Of a DNA stretch of 64,000 nucleotides, positions 26,399 to 35,251 are shown piece by piece (position 1 is the first letter of the stretch; each line of letters opens with the position of its first letter). The position numbers and the translations under genes are program-made. The stretch is from JBCAXA01 sp039183535. Lineage in GTDB: Bacteria; Pseudomonadota; Gammaproteobacteria; Steroidobacterales; Woeseiaceae. The stretch lies in the NCBI GenBank assembly GCA_039183535.1, contig JBCDBO010000004.1:52563-116562 (forward strand), given 5' to 3'. A model generated the notes under the pieces. The model saw only the letters and a list, made by a program, of their open reading frames with translations, was not told the DNA's origin and did not search any database.

Positions 26399-29317
26399 GT
26401 GAAATATCGAATTAGTACGACGGCGCTCGCAGTTACTGTGACGGCGCTCGGTTTCTCATCTGTTGTTTCTGCGCAAGAAGAGGCCATCGACGAGGTGGTC
26501 GTCCAAGGTATTCGTGGCTCGCTCGCCAGCGCGGTCGATCAGAAACGCAACTCCGACAAACTCGTTGAAGTGGTTATTGCCGAGGACATCGGTAAGTTGC
26601 CGGACCAAAACCTTGCGGAGGTGCTGGAGAACATTACCGGGATCCAAATCACCCGTACCGCGGGTGTTGGTACCGGGGTTCAGGTTCGCGGTACAAACGC
26701 AAATCGGGTTGAATTCAACGGCGTCTCTACCGTTGCTTCTGGCTCCGGCCGCAACGGCATCGACTTCGAAGACGTTAACCCGGCCATCATCTCTGCGGTC
26801 GAGGTCATTAAGTCGCCAGATGCGAAAGTCATCGAGGGTTCCGTCGGTGCGACGATTAATCTCAAGACCATTCGCCCGTCCGATATCAACGAGACGTTGG
26901 CGGCAGCGCGTATCCAGATTGAAGACAGCAGTCTCACGACCGACGGGCGCCAGCCGCGGTTTTCTGCGGCTTTTGGCGATAATTGGGAAACCGGGATCGG
27001 TACGCTTGGATTTGTCCTAAGTGGCAGCTATACGGAACAGGAGTCCGTTTCCTTCCGACCACGCGTAGACCGTGACAATCGGGTAAGTCCGCCAGGCACC
27101 AATCCTGCTGAGTATCTAGGGATCCAGTTTCTCGTTCAGGAACAGGAAAATTTCGATTACGAAACGACCAATATCGCGACGACGTTCGAATGGTCGCCGA
27201 ACGACAATTTGAAATTTAGTCTCGATGCAATCATCAACGACCAGGAGCGCAGCCAGGACAGCTATCGTTTGCAAGCGTCCGGTGTCAGCGCACTGATCAA
27301 CGACAGTATTCCAACGGCCTTTGAGACCGTGAACTTCGGTTTTGGTCCACCCAGTTTAGGCGCGTTCCCAGCAGCGCTACGCGGCTTCATAGAACCGAAT
27401 CTCGCCGTTGACGACGACGATCCCAACTTGCGCTTCTCAAGCGATACCGGCGCTCGGATCACCGATAGCGAAGTGTTCGCGCTAGCCGGCGAGTGGACTG
27501 GGGAGCGTTGGACGGTTCGAGCGGAAGTCGCATCGACCACCTCGGATACCAGCAATCCGAATTTGAGTACGACGCTAAATTTCCTCAACCCGAACTGCCC
27601 GCTTGATGGCACCAGTAACGACAACTGCACCCCGTTCGCATACGACCTGTCCGGCGGTTCATTGTCGTGGGGAATCAATTTCGATTCACCGTTCGCACCG
27701 ACCGCCGCCGATCTCGTCAACCCGGCGAATGTCGTTCTTGATCAGGTGATTGTCGGGCGCAACACAACAGAAAACGAAGAGACGGCGTTTCGGGTCGACT
27801 TCACGGTCGACACCGAGTGGCGCGGCTTCACATCGGTCGACTTCGGTCTGCGCTTCAACCAATCCTCGAGTGTCTTTAACGATGTCGAGGATCGGATAGG
27901 CGGCTTTAGCCAGCTTGTAGATAGTCCAAATGGCCTGCTGTTTGAAGAGTTACTGGTTCGCGGGCCGAGTAATTACAGCGATGCCGATGGCCGAGCGCTG
28001 TTTATCCAGAACTTCCTACTGGTTGATCCTAACCGGGCGTTTTCAGACCCTGCCGGCACAGTCGATATCCTGCAGAATGCGGTGATTCAGCACGATCCGA
28101 CCAGTCCCGATATCTTGGCGCTGGCCTCAGATCAGAATCAGTTCTATGACGTGTCCGAGGACACAACGGCGCTGTATGCACAGGCGAATTTCGAAGCGGG
28201 TATCTTCCGCGGCAATATTGGTTTCCGCTACGTCGATACAGAGGTTGATTCCGTCGCATTCGGACCGGAAGATGCCAATGGGCTACGTCAATTGCAGTCC
28301 ACGAAGGGCGACTACGACTTCATTCTCCCCCGCTTGAATGTCGTAGCGGATGTCAGGGACGACTTGCTCATTCGTTTCGGTTTTGGCTCCGATATCCGCC
28401 GACCGAATTTCAACGATCTGAACACGGCTTTTACGTTCGACCCGCAAGAAAATTCAGTGGTCGCGTTGGGTAATCCCGGGCTTGAGCCAGAAGAGGTTGA
28501 CTCGATCGACTTATCGGTGGAGTGGTACTTCGCTGATTCGGCCGTAGCGAGTATCGGTTACTTTCGTAAAGAACGAACCAACATCTTTGGTGTCGATTTC
28601 GACGGCGCGTTGCTGGTTGAAGACCCAACGACGACCAGTGGTCTCGCTCGTGAGACCGACCCGACTTGTCCGGGCGGTGGTATCTTCAACCCAACCGTCA
28701 TTCCGAATGTGTTGGGCGACCCGAATACCGTTGGCTTGTGCGTAGACTCAACGCGTCCGGGTAACGATCCCGAAACGACAACGCAGACGGGAATCGAGCT
28801 GGCCTTCCAGTACGACTTATCGAGTTTCGAAGATCGCCTCGGGTGGGCGTCGGGCTTCGGTGTCATCGCCAACTACACGATTCAGGATTTTAGCGGCGGT
28901 TCCGCGGAAGACTGTACGTCAGGGCGTGGCCAGCAAGTGCTGGGAGACGTGTGTTTAGCGCGCGGTTTGTTGGATTTCTCCGAGACCGCCTACAACTTTA
29001 CCTTGTACTACGAGAAATACGGTTTATCGGCACGCATGCGTTACACCTGGCGCGAAGGATTCCGTACCCAGGATTTTGGTGGCGGTGCTAACACAAGTGG
29101 CAGCAGCACCTTTAGTTTCCCGGTCCGGACACTCGATCGGGGTCAGTTAAACGCCAGTATCAACTACGCCATCAACGACAATTTTTCGGTCGAGCTGCAA
29201 GGCGTGAACTTGACCGAAGAGCGTATCGATCAGCACTGCGTCGCGGAAAGCGGACCGCTTTGCTTCGTTGGCTTCCCGGATCGCCGTATCGCGCTGGGTG
29301 CCACGTATCGGTACTAA
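26399..29317 (+). CDS. TonB-dependent receptor, carbohydrate type
   Basis: About 972 residues if the GTG at 26399 is the start. That start gives a clean signal peptide (KYRISTTALAVTVTALGF, cleavage after VVSA) and follows a G-rich ribosome site; an upstream TTG at 26339 is an alternative. IDEVVVQGIRGS is a TonB box and plug start, and DIGKLPDQNLAEVLENITGI is the plug signature of receptors for plant and algal oligosaccharides. The C-terminal barrel ends in a Tyr-Arg-Tyr. Length exceeds siderophore receptors, as is usual for glycan TBDRs. It probably imports uronate oligomers for the lyases nearby. A run of eight G residues (26387-26394) lies just before the start. Confidence 0.92.
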   Translation: MKYRISTTALAVTVTALGFSSVVSAQEEAIDEVVVQGIRGSLASAVDQKRNSDKLVEVVIAEDIGKLPDQNLAEVLENITGIQITRTAGVGTGVQVRGTNANRVEFNGVSTVASGSGRNGIDFEDVNPAIISAVEVIKSPDAKVIEGSVGATINLKTIRPSDINETLAAARIQIEDSSLTTDGRQPRFSAAFGDNWETGIGTLGFVLSGSYTEQESVSFRPRVDRDNRVSPPGTNPAEYLGIQFLVQEQENFDYETTNIATTFEWSPNDNLKFSLDAIINDQERSQDSYRLQASGVSALINDSIPTAFETVNFGFGPPSLGAFPAALRGFIEPNLAVDDDDPNLRFSSDTGARITDSEVFALAGEWTGERWTVRAEVASTTSDTSNPNLSTTLNFLNPNCPLDGTSNDNCTPFAYDLSGGSLSWGINFDSPFAPTAADLVNPANVVLDQVIVGRNTTENEETAFRVDFTVDTEWRGFTSVDFGLRFNQSSSVFNDVEDRIGGFSQLVDSPNGLLFEELLVRGPSNYSDADGRALFIQNFLLVDPNRAFSDPAGTVDILQNAVIQHDPTSPDILALASDQNQFYDVSEDTTALYAQANFEAGIFRGNIGFRYVDTEVDSVAFGPEDANGLRQLQSTKGDYDFILPRLNVVADVRDDLLIRFGFGSDIRRPNFNDLNTAFTFDPQENSVVALGNPGLEPEEVDSIDLSVEWYFADSAVASIGYFRKERTNIFGVDFDGALLVEDPTTTSGLARETDPTCPGGGIFNPTVIPNVLGDPNTVGLCVDSTRPGNDPETTTQTGIELAFQYDLSSFEDRLGWASGFGVIANYTIQDFSGGSAEDCTSGRGQQVLGDVCLARGLLDFSETAYNFTLYYEKYGLSARMRYTWREGFRTQDFGGGANTSGSSTFSFPVRTLDRGQLNASINYAINDNFSVELQGVNLTEERIDQHCVAESGPLCFVGFPDRRIALGATYRY

Positions 29318-29352
29318 TCGCAAAACCCCCTGGAGCATTCTAAGTGGAGTGT

Positions 29353-29393
29353 CCCCGGAAGAAGTCGCAACCGCGTTGCGGCTTTTTCTGGGG
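29353..29393 (+). terminator. Strong intrinsic terminator after the TonB receptor
   Basis: CCCC (29353-29356) through AAC pairs with GTT through GGGG (29390-29393) in a stem of about 19 base pairs, including a few G-T wobbles, around a CGC loop. A TTTTT run lies in the descending arm. The inner stem GTCGCAAC/GTTGCGGC alone would suffice. It ends the receptor transcript before the next operon. Confidence 0.8.
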
Positions 29394-29632
29394 GTTCCAG
29401 GGCTCTGGTTAACGTGAACGCGTAGTCCGCTACGTCATCAAACAACTTGTGCAGCGGGACCGATTCCGAAGACCGTCCGCGAACCCAAGTGGCCAACGGA
29501 TGACAGCACAGGTAACATTGACACCGGTGACATTTGTTTCAAAGCTGCACAAAAATAAAAAGACCCCCGCCCGTGTCAGTCGGTAACTTACAGGCGATTG
29601 ACCAAGCGATTCTTCCGGGGAGGAGAGCGTAA
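29394..29632. other. Promoter region of the hydratase-lacI-kduD-TRAP operon
   Basis: Between the terminator and the GTG at 29633 the only clear elements are the operator box and a strong GGGGAGGAG ribosome site about eight bases before the start. No coding frame of interest is seen. Confidence 0.5.
29518..29535. promoter_or_regulatory. LacI-type operator box, copy 2
   Basis: This 18-base sequence is identical to 26308-26325 and lies about 100 bases before the hydratase start. It places the operon that encodes the LacI regulator under its own control and joins it to the TBDR and beta-helix genes in one local regulon. Confidence 0.7.
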
Positions 29633-30499
29633 GTGTCAGCGCCTCAAGAGACAAACGAATCGGCTACGTCGTTACCGCCCGAGCTCGATACGATCTCGCG
29701 ACAACTGGTTGCCGCTCGCACCAACGCCGAGCCGCTGAGTCAGTTCCCCGGTACGTTGCCGGCAACGCTCGATGCGGCGTATGCCGTCCAGTCCGCGTCG
29801 ATAGCGCGTTGGCCCGATACGATTGCTGGCTGGAAAGTGGGCATGATCCCGCCTCCATACCGACAACGATTAGCGGCCGAGCGCCTGTCGGGTCCGATTT
29901 TTCGTCGCGCTGTCTGCACCGTAGCAGCGGGCGACGACGTCACGACGCCTATTTACAAAGGTGGCTTTGCGGCCGTTGAGGCGGAGTTTGTTTTTGAGCT
30001 GGCGGCAACGATAACGCCGGTCGCGCGCGACTACTCCGATACGGAGCTGATCGACTGTAGTGCGGCGTTACGCGTCGGTGCGGAGATCGCGAGTAGCCCC
30101 ATGGCGGACGTAAATCGTCTTGGCCCGAGTTGCGTTGTTTGCGACTTCGGTAACAACGAGGGTTTGTTGGTTGGGCCACGTATTGCCGATTGGGCCGATA
30201 TTCCGCCCGAGTTATTAAGAGCGACAGTCAGTGTCGACGGCATAGTTGTCGGCCAAGCGACAGCGGCCGCTATCGACGGCGGCCTATTGCAAGCCTTGCG
30301 TTTTCTCGTAACCCTATGTGCCAACCGTAAGCTTACGCTTACGGCCGGTACGTTGGTTTCCTGCGGCGCATTGACCGGGATTCATGACGTTACTGTCGAC
30401 TCGAGGGCGACGGTCGATTTCGATGAATTCGGCTGCTTTGACGTTTCCTTCGAGGCGATGTTACCGCTGCAGCAGCGCCAATCGGCGGTACGGGTTTGA
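29633..30499 (+). CDS. 2-keto-4-pentenoate hydratase-family protein (FAH superfamily)
   Basis: 288 residues from a GTG with an excellent GGGAGGAG site. AGWKVGMIPPPY near residue 66, the metal-binding Glu116 and Glu118 of AAVEAEFVFEL, and GLLVGPR are typical of MhpD/fumarylacetoacetate-hydrolase-fold hydratases. Classical members hydrate 2-hydroxypenta-2,4-dienoate from aromatic meta-cleavage. Here the gene opens an operon with a LacI regulator, KduD and a uronate-type TRAP system, so a 2-keto-3-deoxy sugar acid is a more likely substrate. That is inference. Confidence 0.82.
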   Translation: MSAPQETNESATSLPPELDTISRQLVAARTNAEPLSQFPGTLPATLDAAYAVQSASIARWPDTIAGWKVGMIPPPYRQRLAAERLSGPIFRRAVCTVAAGDDVTTPIYKGGFAAVEAEFVFELAATITPVARDYSDTELIDCSAALRVGAEIASSPMADVNRLGPSCVVCDFGNNEGLLVGPRIADWADIPPELLRATVSVDGIVVGQATAAAIDGGLLQALRFLVTLCANRKLTLTAGTLVSCGALTGIHDVTVDSRATVDFDEFGCFDVSFEAMLPLQQRQSAVRV

Positions 30500-30512
30500 G
30501 AACACAGTAGTT

Positions 30513-31616
30513 ATGGTTCGAGCGCGACGTAAGTCCGAAGTTGACTACGCAGCCGCCGCGCGGCAATGGGCAGAGAATAATAAGGACGGCCGCAAGCCGA
30601 CCATGCGCGATGTGGCCGAGCTTGCAGGTGTCTCTAAGAAAACCGTTTCACGCGTCATTAACGATTCGCCACTAGTAAACGAGGCGACCCGGAAAGGTAT
30701 CCAAGGTTTAATAAAAGACATTGGCTATCGACCAGATCCACAAGCTCGAGGTTTGGCGTCACGGCGGTCGTATCTGGTCGGCCTTATCACCGACAATCCG
30801 ACGCCACAGTATGTCGTCAACATTCAGCACGGCATCTTGGATGTGCTTCGAAAGACCGGCTATGAGTTGGTCGTACACCCCTGCGATCGCAAAAGCGATA
30901 CGTTCCTTGACGACGCACGGCGTTTTATCGAGGTTCAGAAGCTTTACGGCGTTATCTTGACGCCATCGGTGTCCGAGGATGAGCGACTCGCCGAGATCAT
31001 GCGCGAGTTGGGTTGTGCGTATATCCGGATCGCGTCCATCGCCTTGGACATGGAACGACGCATGATTGTCACCAACGACCGTGTCGGTGGTCGCGAGGCT
31101 GCGCATCATCTCGCCAAGCTCGGTCATACCCGTATTGCCCTTATCGCCGGCCGCCGTAGCTTTCGCTCGTCGTACGAGCGCCGTGCCGGCTTCGAAGAGG
31201 GCCTAGCTGAGCACGGGATCAGTGTTCCGCCAAACTATGTATTGCAAGGCGACTACACCTTCGAATCCGGGCTTGCGCTCGGCTCTGAGATTTTGGATCT
31301 CGACTCGCCGCCGACCGCCGTGTTCGCATCGAACGACGAAATGGCCGCTGGCGTATTGCAGGCATTGCACGTCGCTGGGCAAACGCCTCCCGATGCACTG
31401 TCGGTTGTCGGGTTTGATGATTTCGAAACCGCTACACGAGTTTGGCCGCGGCTCACGACAGCTAGAACACCCGCACGACGCATCGGCCGCTTGGCTGCGG
31501 AGCGGCTGTTTGAGTTTGACGATGAAGGCAATGAATTAACGGGTGAGAACGAAACAGTCCCTGAGTTAATCGAGCGCGATTCGACTCGACGGCCACGTAA
31601 AGCAGGCAGTAAGTAG
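30513..31616 (+). CDS. LacI-family transcriptional regulator
   Basis: 367 residues from ATG 30513 (MVRARRKSEV). The first 30 residues are a basic extension before the HTH: MRDVAELAGVSKKTVSRVIN at about residues 30-50, then the hinge helix (YRPDPQARGLA). A periplasmic-binding-like sugar domain follows with AVFASNDEMAAGVLQAL and SVVGFDDFE. LacI proteins release their operator when a sugar ligand binds. Two identical CACCGGTG-centred boxes at nearby promoters are probable targets. A final region of about 30 charged residues extends past the core domain. Confidence 0.92.
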   Translation: MVRARRKSEVDYAAAARQWAENNKDGRKPTMRDVAELAGVSKKTVSRVINDSPLVNEATRKGIQGLIKDIGYRPDPQARGLASRRSYLVGLITDNPTPQYVVNIQHGILDVLRKTGYELVVHPCDRKSDTFLDDARRFIEVQKLYGVILTPSVSEDERLAEIMRELGCAYIRIASIALDMERRMIVTNDRVGGREAAHHLAKLGHTRIALIAGRRSFRSSYERRAGFEEGLAEHGISVPPNYVLQGDYTFESGLALGSEILDLDSPPTAVFASNDEMAAGVLQALHVAGQTPPDALSVVGFDDFETATRVWPRLTTARTPARRIGRLAAERLFEFDDEGNELTGENETVPELIERDSTRRPRKAGSK

Positions 31617-31617
31617 G

Positions 31618-31640
31618 CGGTTGTTAAACCAAAACAACCG
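31618..31640. repeat. Perfect inverted repeat between lacI and kduD
   Basis: CGGTTGTT (31618-31625) and AACAACCG (31633-31640) form a perfect eight-base stem around a seven-base A-rich loop, starting two bases after the lacI stop. No T run follows, so it is not a standard intrinsic terminator. It could be an operator for an internal promoter or an RNA-processing hairpin that sets different levels for lacI and kduD-TRAP. Confidence 0.4.
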
Positions 31641-31724
31641 ATCTCGCCGGTATAGGGATCGAGCATGAAAGACCTGACTAACACGAACGCCGATGCCGGC
31701 ATAAACCCGGAGTGAAAAGCGCCC

Positions 31725-32486
31725 ATGGTCTCGCCACTGTTTAGTCTCGACGGCAAAGTTGCTTTAGTAACCGGTGCAAACACAGGGCTCGGTCAAGCGA
31801 TGGCCGTGGCATTAGCGCAGGCTGGCGCCGATATCGCGTTGGTTGGCCGCTCTGCCCCCGATGAGACCGAGGCGATGGTTCGCGACACGGGTCGCAAGGC
31901 AACGATTGTCATGGCTGATCTCAGCACCGCGAGTGTCGCCGCCGACGTCGTCAGGCAATCGGCGCAGGTGCTTGGCACCATCGATATCCTCATCAACAAC
32001 GCCGGAATTATTCGCCGCGAAGACGCCTTGTCGTTTACTGAGACCGATTGGGATGACGTCATGGCAACAAATTTAAAGGTGCCGTTTTTCTTGGCGCAGG
32101 CTGTCGCCCAATCGCTAGTCAGTCAGCAGCGCCGCGGCAAGATTATTAACGTCGCTTCGTTGTTGTCATTACAAGGTGGCATTCGGGTTGCGTCGTACAC
32201 GGCCAGTAAGAGTGGTCTTGCTGGACTCACCCGATTGCTAGCGAATGAATGGGCGGCCACCGGCATCAACGTCAACGCGATTGTTCCGGGTTACTTTGCG
32301 ACCAACAATACGGTTGCGCTGCAGGCTGATGAGGTACGTAACCGGCAGATTCTGGAGCGCATCCCGGCGGGTCGCTGGGGTGAGCCGTCGGATCTTGGCG
32401 GCGCGGCGGTTTTCCTCGCCTCGGGTGCTTCCGACTATGTGCACGGCGCATTACTCCCCGTTGACGGTGGATGGCTCAGTCGGTGA
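31725..32486 (+). CDS. kduD: 2-dehydro-3-deoxy-D-gluconate 5-dehydrogenase (KduD-like SDR)
   Basis: 253 residues, short-chain dehydrogenase. It reduces 2,5-diketo-3-deoxygluconate to 2-keto-3-deoxygluconate (KDG) with NADH in uronate breakdown. The cofactor motif TGANTGLG is at residues 16-23, NNAGIIRRED at 91-100, Ser145, and the catalytic Tyr158 and Lys162 in SYTASKSG. MVSPLFSLDGKVALVTG and IPAGRWGEPSDLGG are close to KduD sequences I know. Its partner isomerase KduI is not in this window. The TRAP gene starts inside its last 16 bases. Confidence 0.88.
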   Translation: MVSPLFSLDGKVALVTGANTGLGQAMAVALAQAGADIALVGRSAPDETEAMVRDTGRKATIVMADLSTASVAADVVRQSAQVLGTIDILINNAGIIRREDALSFTETDWDDVMATNLKVPFFLAQAVAQSLVSQQRRGKIINVASLLSLQGGIRVASYTASKSGLAGLTRLLANEWAATGINVNAIVPGYFATNNTVALQADEVRNRQILERIPAGRWGEPSDLGGAAVFLASGASDYVHGALLPVDGGWLSR

Positions 32487-33481
32487 TCGGGCGCCGCCAT
32501 CTCCTGTTAGCGCCGTTGTTACTGACGGCGTGCAGCGAGCGCAAAGGGTCACGACCGCTGTTTGCGGCCGATTCCCAGCCGGATGACTATCCAACAACGC
32601 AAGGCCTGCACGCGATTGATCGAATGCTCGATGAGCGCACCAACGGCGAGATGCGGGTCCGTGTTTACCCGGGCGGTCAGATGGGCGCTGAGAAAGATAC
32701 GCTGGAGATCGCTGTATTCGGTGGGTTGGATTTAACCCGTGTAAATTTGGCGCCGATCAACTCGATCGTTCCAACGACCATCGTTCTGGCGCTGCCGTTT
32801 TTGTTTAATTCAATTGCCCATTCGCGCGCGACGTTCGATGGACCGATCGGCCGACAAATCCTCGATTCGATGATGCCGTTCGGCCTGCGCGGCATGTGCT
32901 ACTACGACTCCGGCGCTCGCTCGTTCTACAACACAAAACGACCGATCGTTTCGCCGGACGATATCGCCGGCATGAAAATCCGCGTACAGAATTCTGATAT
33001 CTACGTCGCGATGATCCAGGCACTCGGTGCAAACCCGACACCGATCCCCTATGGCGAGGTGTATCAGTCGCTCGTCCAGGGTGTCGTCGACGGGGCGGAG
33101 AACAACTATCCCTCGTATGAAAGCTCGCGGCATTTCGAAGCGGCCGGGCATTACTCGCTCACGCGCCACGTTATGGCACCCGAACTCGTTGTCGCGTCGC
33201 GGCGCAGTTGGGACCGTATGAGCCGAGAAGAACAAGATGTACTGCAGACCGCTGCCACCGAATCGGTGCCGTTTATGCGCGGCCTCTGGGATGCCCGGGT
33301 CGAGGTTTCGAAGCGCCGGGTGCTCGAGCGCGGCGTCGCAGTTGTCGAGAACGTTGATCACTCGGCGTTTGCCGAGAAGATGCTGCCGGTCTGGGATCGA
33401 TTCGTGACAACACCGTCGATGCGAGCAACGGTCGACGACATCGTCAGCCTCGGTGCGACTTTAGGAGGGCCCAATGAGTAA
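32471..33481 (+). CDS. TRAP transporter substrate-binding protein (DctP family)
   Basis: 336 residues, probably a lipoprotein: GRRHLLLAPLLLTAC contains a lipobox, with twin arginines before it. The body has the DctP signatures VYPGGQMGAEKDTLE, KIRVQNSDIYVAMIQALG with the substrate-carboxylate arginine, and GVVDGAENNYPSY. It captures a carboxylated substrate in the periplasm for the DctQM permease. Its start lies inside the kduD end (16-base overlap). The neighbouring genes suggest a uronate, unsaturated uronate or KDG ligand. Confidence 0.92.
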   Translation: MAQSVIGRRHLLLAPLLLTACSERKGSRPLFAADSQPDDYPTTQGLHAIDRMLDERTNGEMRVRVYPGGQMGAEKDTLEIAVFGGLDLTRVNLAPINSIVPTTIVLALPFLFNSIAHSRATFDGPIGRQILDSMMPFGLRGMCYYDSGARSFYNTKRPIVSPDDIAGMKIRVQNSDIYVAMIQALGANPTPIPYGEVYQSLVQGVVDGAENNYPSYESSRHFEAAGHYSLTRHVMAPELVVASRRSWDRMSREEQDVLQTAATESVPFMRGLWDARVEVSKRRVLERGVAVVENVDHSAFAEKMLPVWDRFVTTPSMRATVDDIVSLGATLGGPNE

Positions 33482-33971
33482 CCCGGTCAGCCGAGCCAGT
33501 GGGGCGATTAGCGTGTTTGCGAAGTGGTTCGCCGGTATTGGCCTGTTGGTCATGACGGCAATCATCGCGCTACAAGTTTTCGCGCGCTACGTTCTGAACG
33601 ACAGTCCGGCCTGGGCTGAGCAAGCTGCGTTGCTGTTGATGATCTGGTACGTATTCATCGCGGCTGCGGCCGGTGTCCGCGAAGGGTTTCATATCCGCAT
33701 CGCGGTCTTCGTCGACAACTTACCGACACCGCTCCGTCGCCCGGTAACACTGCTGGCGCATCTAGTCGTGATCGGATTCGGTTTAGCGATGGCTATCTTC
33801 GGCGTCGAGCTAGCCCGAGAGACGTGGCAACACGTCATTCCAACGCTCGGCATTCCAAGAGGCTACGCGTATATACCAATCGCGATATCGGGGGTTTTGA
33901 TAACCGGTTTCGCCATTGAGCGGCTGGTCGCCGAACTGCGCGTGGCGGAGGTTAGCTCGCGATGGAGTTAA
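33474..33971 (+). CDS. TRAP transporter small permease subunit (DctQ family)
   Basis: 165 residues with four membrane helices (near residues 15-38, 50-70, 88-110 and 130-150). YVLNDSPAWAEQAALLLMIW is the DctQ signature, with the conserved Trp-Glu pair. It overlaps dctP by eight bases and dctM by ten, so the three are translated together. It forms the small membrane part of the sodium-driven importer. Confidence 0.92.
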   Translation: MSNPVSRASGAISVFAKWFAGIGLLVMTAIIALQVFARYVLNDSPAWAEQAALLLMIWYVFIAAAAGVREGFHIRIAVFVDNLPTPLRRPVTLLAHLVVIGFGLAMAIFGVELARETWQHVIPTLGIPRGYAYIPIAISGVLITGFAIERLVAELRVAEVSSRWS

Positions 33972-35242
33972 CCGTATTAATCAGTGTGCTGCTGGTATTA
34001 CTGGTGATCGGTGTCCCGGTTGCATTCGCACTCGGTGCGGCATCCATGGTGACGTTCTTCTTGCTCGATATTCCATTGGTTGTTGGCTTTCAGCGCATGG
34101 CCGCAAGCATGAATATCTTCGCGTTGATGGCTATTCCATTCTTCGTATTCGCTGGCGATTTGATGCACCGTGCGGGTATTGCGGAGCGTCTGATCCGTGT
34201 TGCCGATGCCGCACTCGGCCGCACACGAGGCGGTTTGGGGCAGGTCGACGTCGGTGCGTCGATGTTGTTCGGCGCTGTTTCGGGGTCAGCGATTGCGAGC
34301 GTGTCGGCGATTGGTTCGACCCTCGGACCGATGATGCGTGAAAAAGGCTACGACTCGGACTATGTCGTCAACGTATCGGCGACGGCAGCCATCACCGGCC
34401 TACTGATTCCGCCGTCACACAACATGATTATTTACGCAGCGGCTGCCGGCGTCAGTATTTCACTGGCCGATTTGTTCCTCGCGGGCGTCATTCCAGGTTT
34501 ACTCACCGGCTTATTGTTGATGGTCGCGGCCTACATCGTCGCCGTTAAACGGCAGTATCCGCGCGGCGCTTTTCCCGGCTGGCGAGCTTTCGTGCTGGCC
34601 TTTGCTGGTGCGATTCCCGGACTGTTGGCAGCCGCGATCATTGTTGTTGGTGTGTTGTCGGGTGTATTCACGCCAACGGAGTCGGCCGGTATTGCTGTCG
34701 TCTACACCATGCTCGTTGCGTTGTTTATCTATCGTTCGTTGACTTGGGATCGCTTTGTTGCGGCGGTCACAGCATCGGTAAGAACAACCGCGATGGTTAT
34801 GATTGTAATCGGTGCAGCCGGTGCATTTGGCTGGCTACTGGCCTTGTTGCAAGCGCCCACTCAGCTTGCAGATGTGTTGAAAGGGATTACCGAAAATCCG
34901 CTGTTGTTGTTGCTGCTGATTAATCTCGTGCTGTTAGTGCTCGGCACGTTTATGGATATGGCGCCGCTGATCATTATCACGACGCCCATATTTCTGCCCA
35001 TGGCCACAGAGCTCGGCATGGATCCGGTCCAGTTCGGCATCATGTTGTTGTTGAACCTCGGTATTGGGCTGGTGACGCCGCCAGTTGGCGCCGTACTTTT
35101 CGTCGGCTGTGCGATCGGTAAGATTCCGATCGAACAAACCGTACGTACTATCTGGCCGTTTTATGGTGCGCTAATCTTGGCGTTAATCGCCGTTATCTAC
35201 CTGCCGAGTCTGTCGTTATGGCTGCCGAGTCTGTTGGGGTGA
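33962..35242 (+). CDS. TRAP transporter large permease subunit (DctM family)
   Basis: 426 residues, about twelve hydrophobic helices with family motifs GVPVAFALGAASM, FVFAGDLMHRAGI, FGAVSGSAIASVSAIG, LLIPPSHNMIIYA and GIGLVTPPVGAVLFVGC. It is the ion-coupled channel of the TRAP importer. It is the last gene of the operon; its stop faces the PL6 stop ten bases away, so no separate terminator is seen. Confidence 0.94.
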   Translation: MELTVLISVLLVLLVIGVPVAFALGAASMVTFFLLDIPLVVGFQRMAASMNIFALMAIPFFVFAGDLMHRAGIAERLIRVADAALGRTRGGLGQVDVGASMLFGAVSGSAIASVSAIGSTLGPMMREKGYDSDYVVNVSATAAITGLLIPPSHNMIIYAAAAGVSISLADLFLAGVIPGLLTGLLLMVAAYIVAVKRQYPRGAFPGWRAFVLAFAGAIPGLLAAAIIVVGVLSGVFTPTESAGIAVVYTMLVALFIYRSLTWDRFVAAVTASVRTTAMVMIVIGAAGAFGWLLALLQAPTQLADVLKGITENPLLLLLLINLVLLVLGTFMDMAPLIIITTPIFLPMATELGMDPVQFGIMLLLNLGIGLVTPPVGAVLFVGCAIGKIPIEQTVRTIWPFYGALILALIAVIYLPSLSLWLPSLLG

Positions 35243-35251
35243 GCACAGCAG

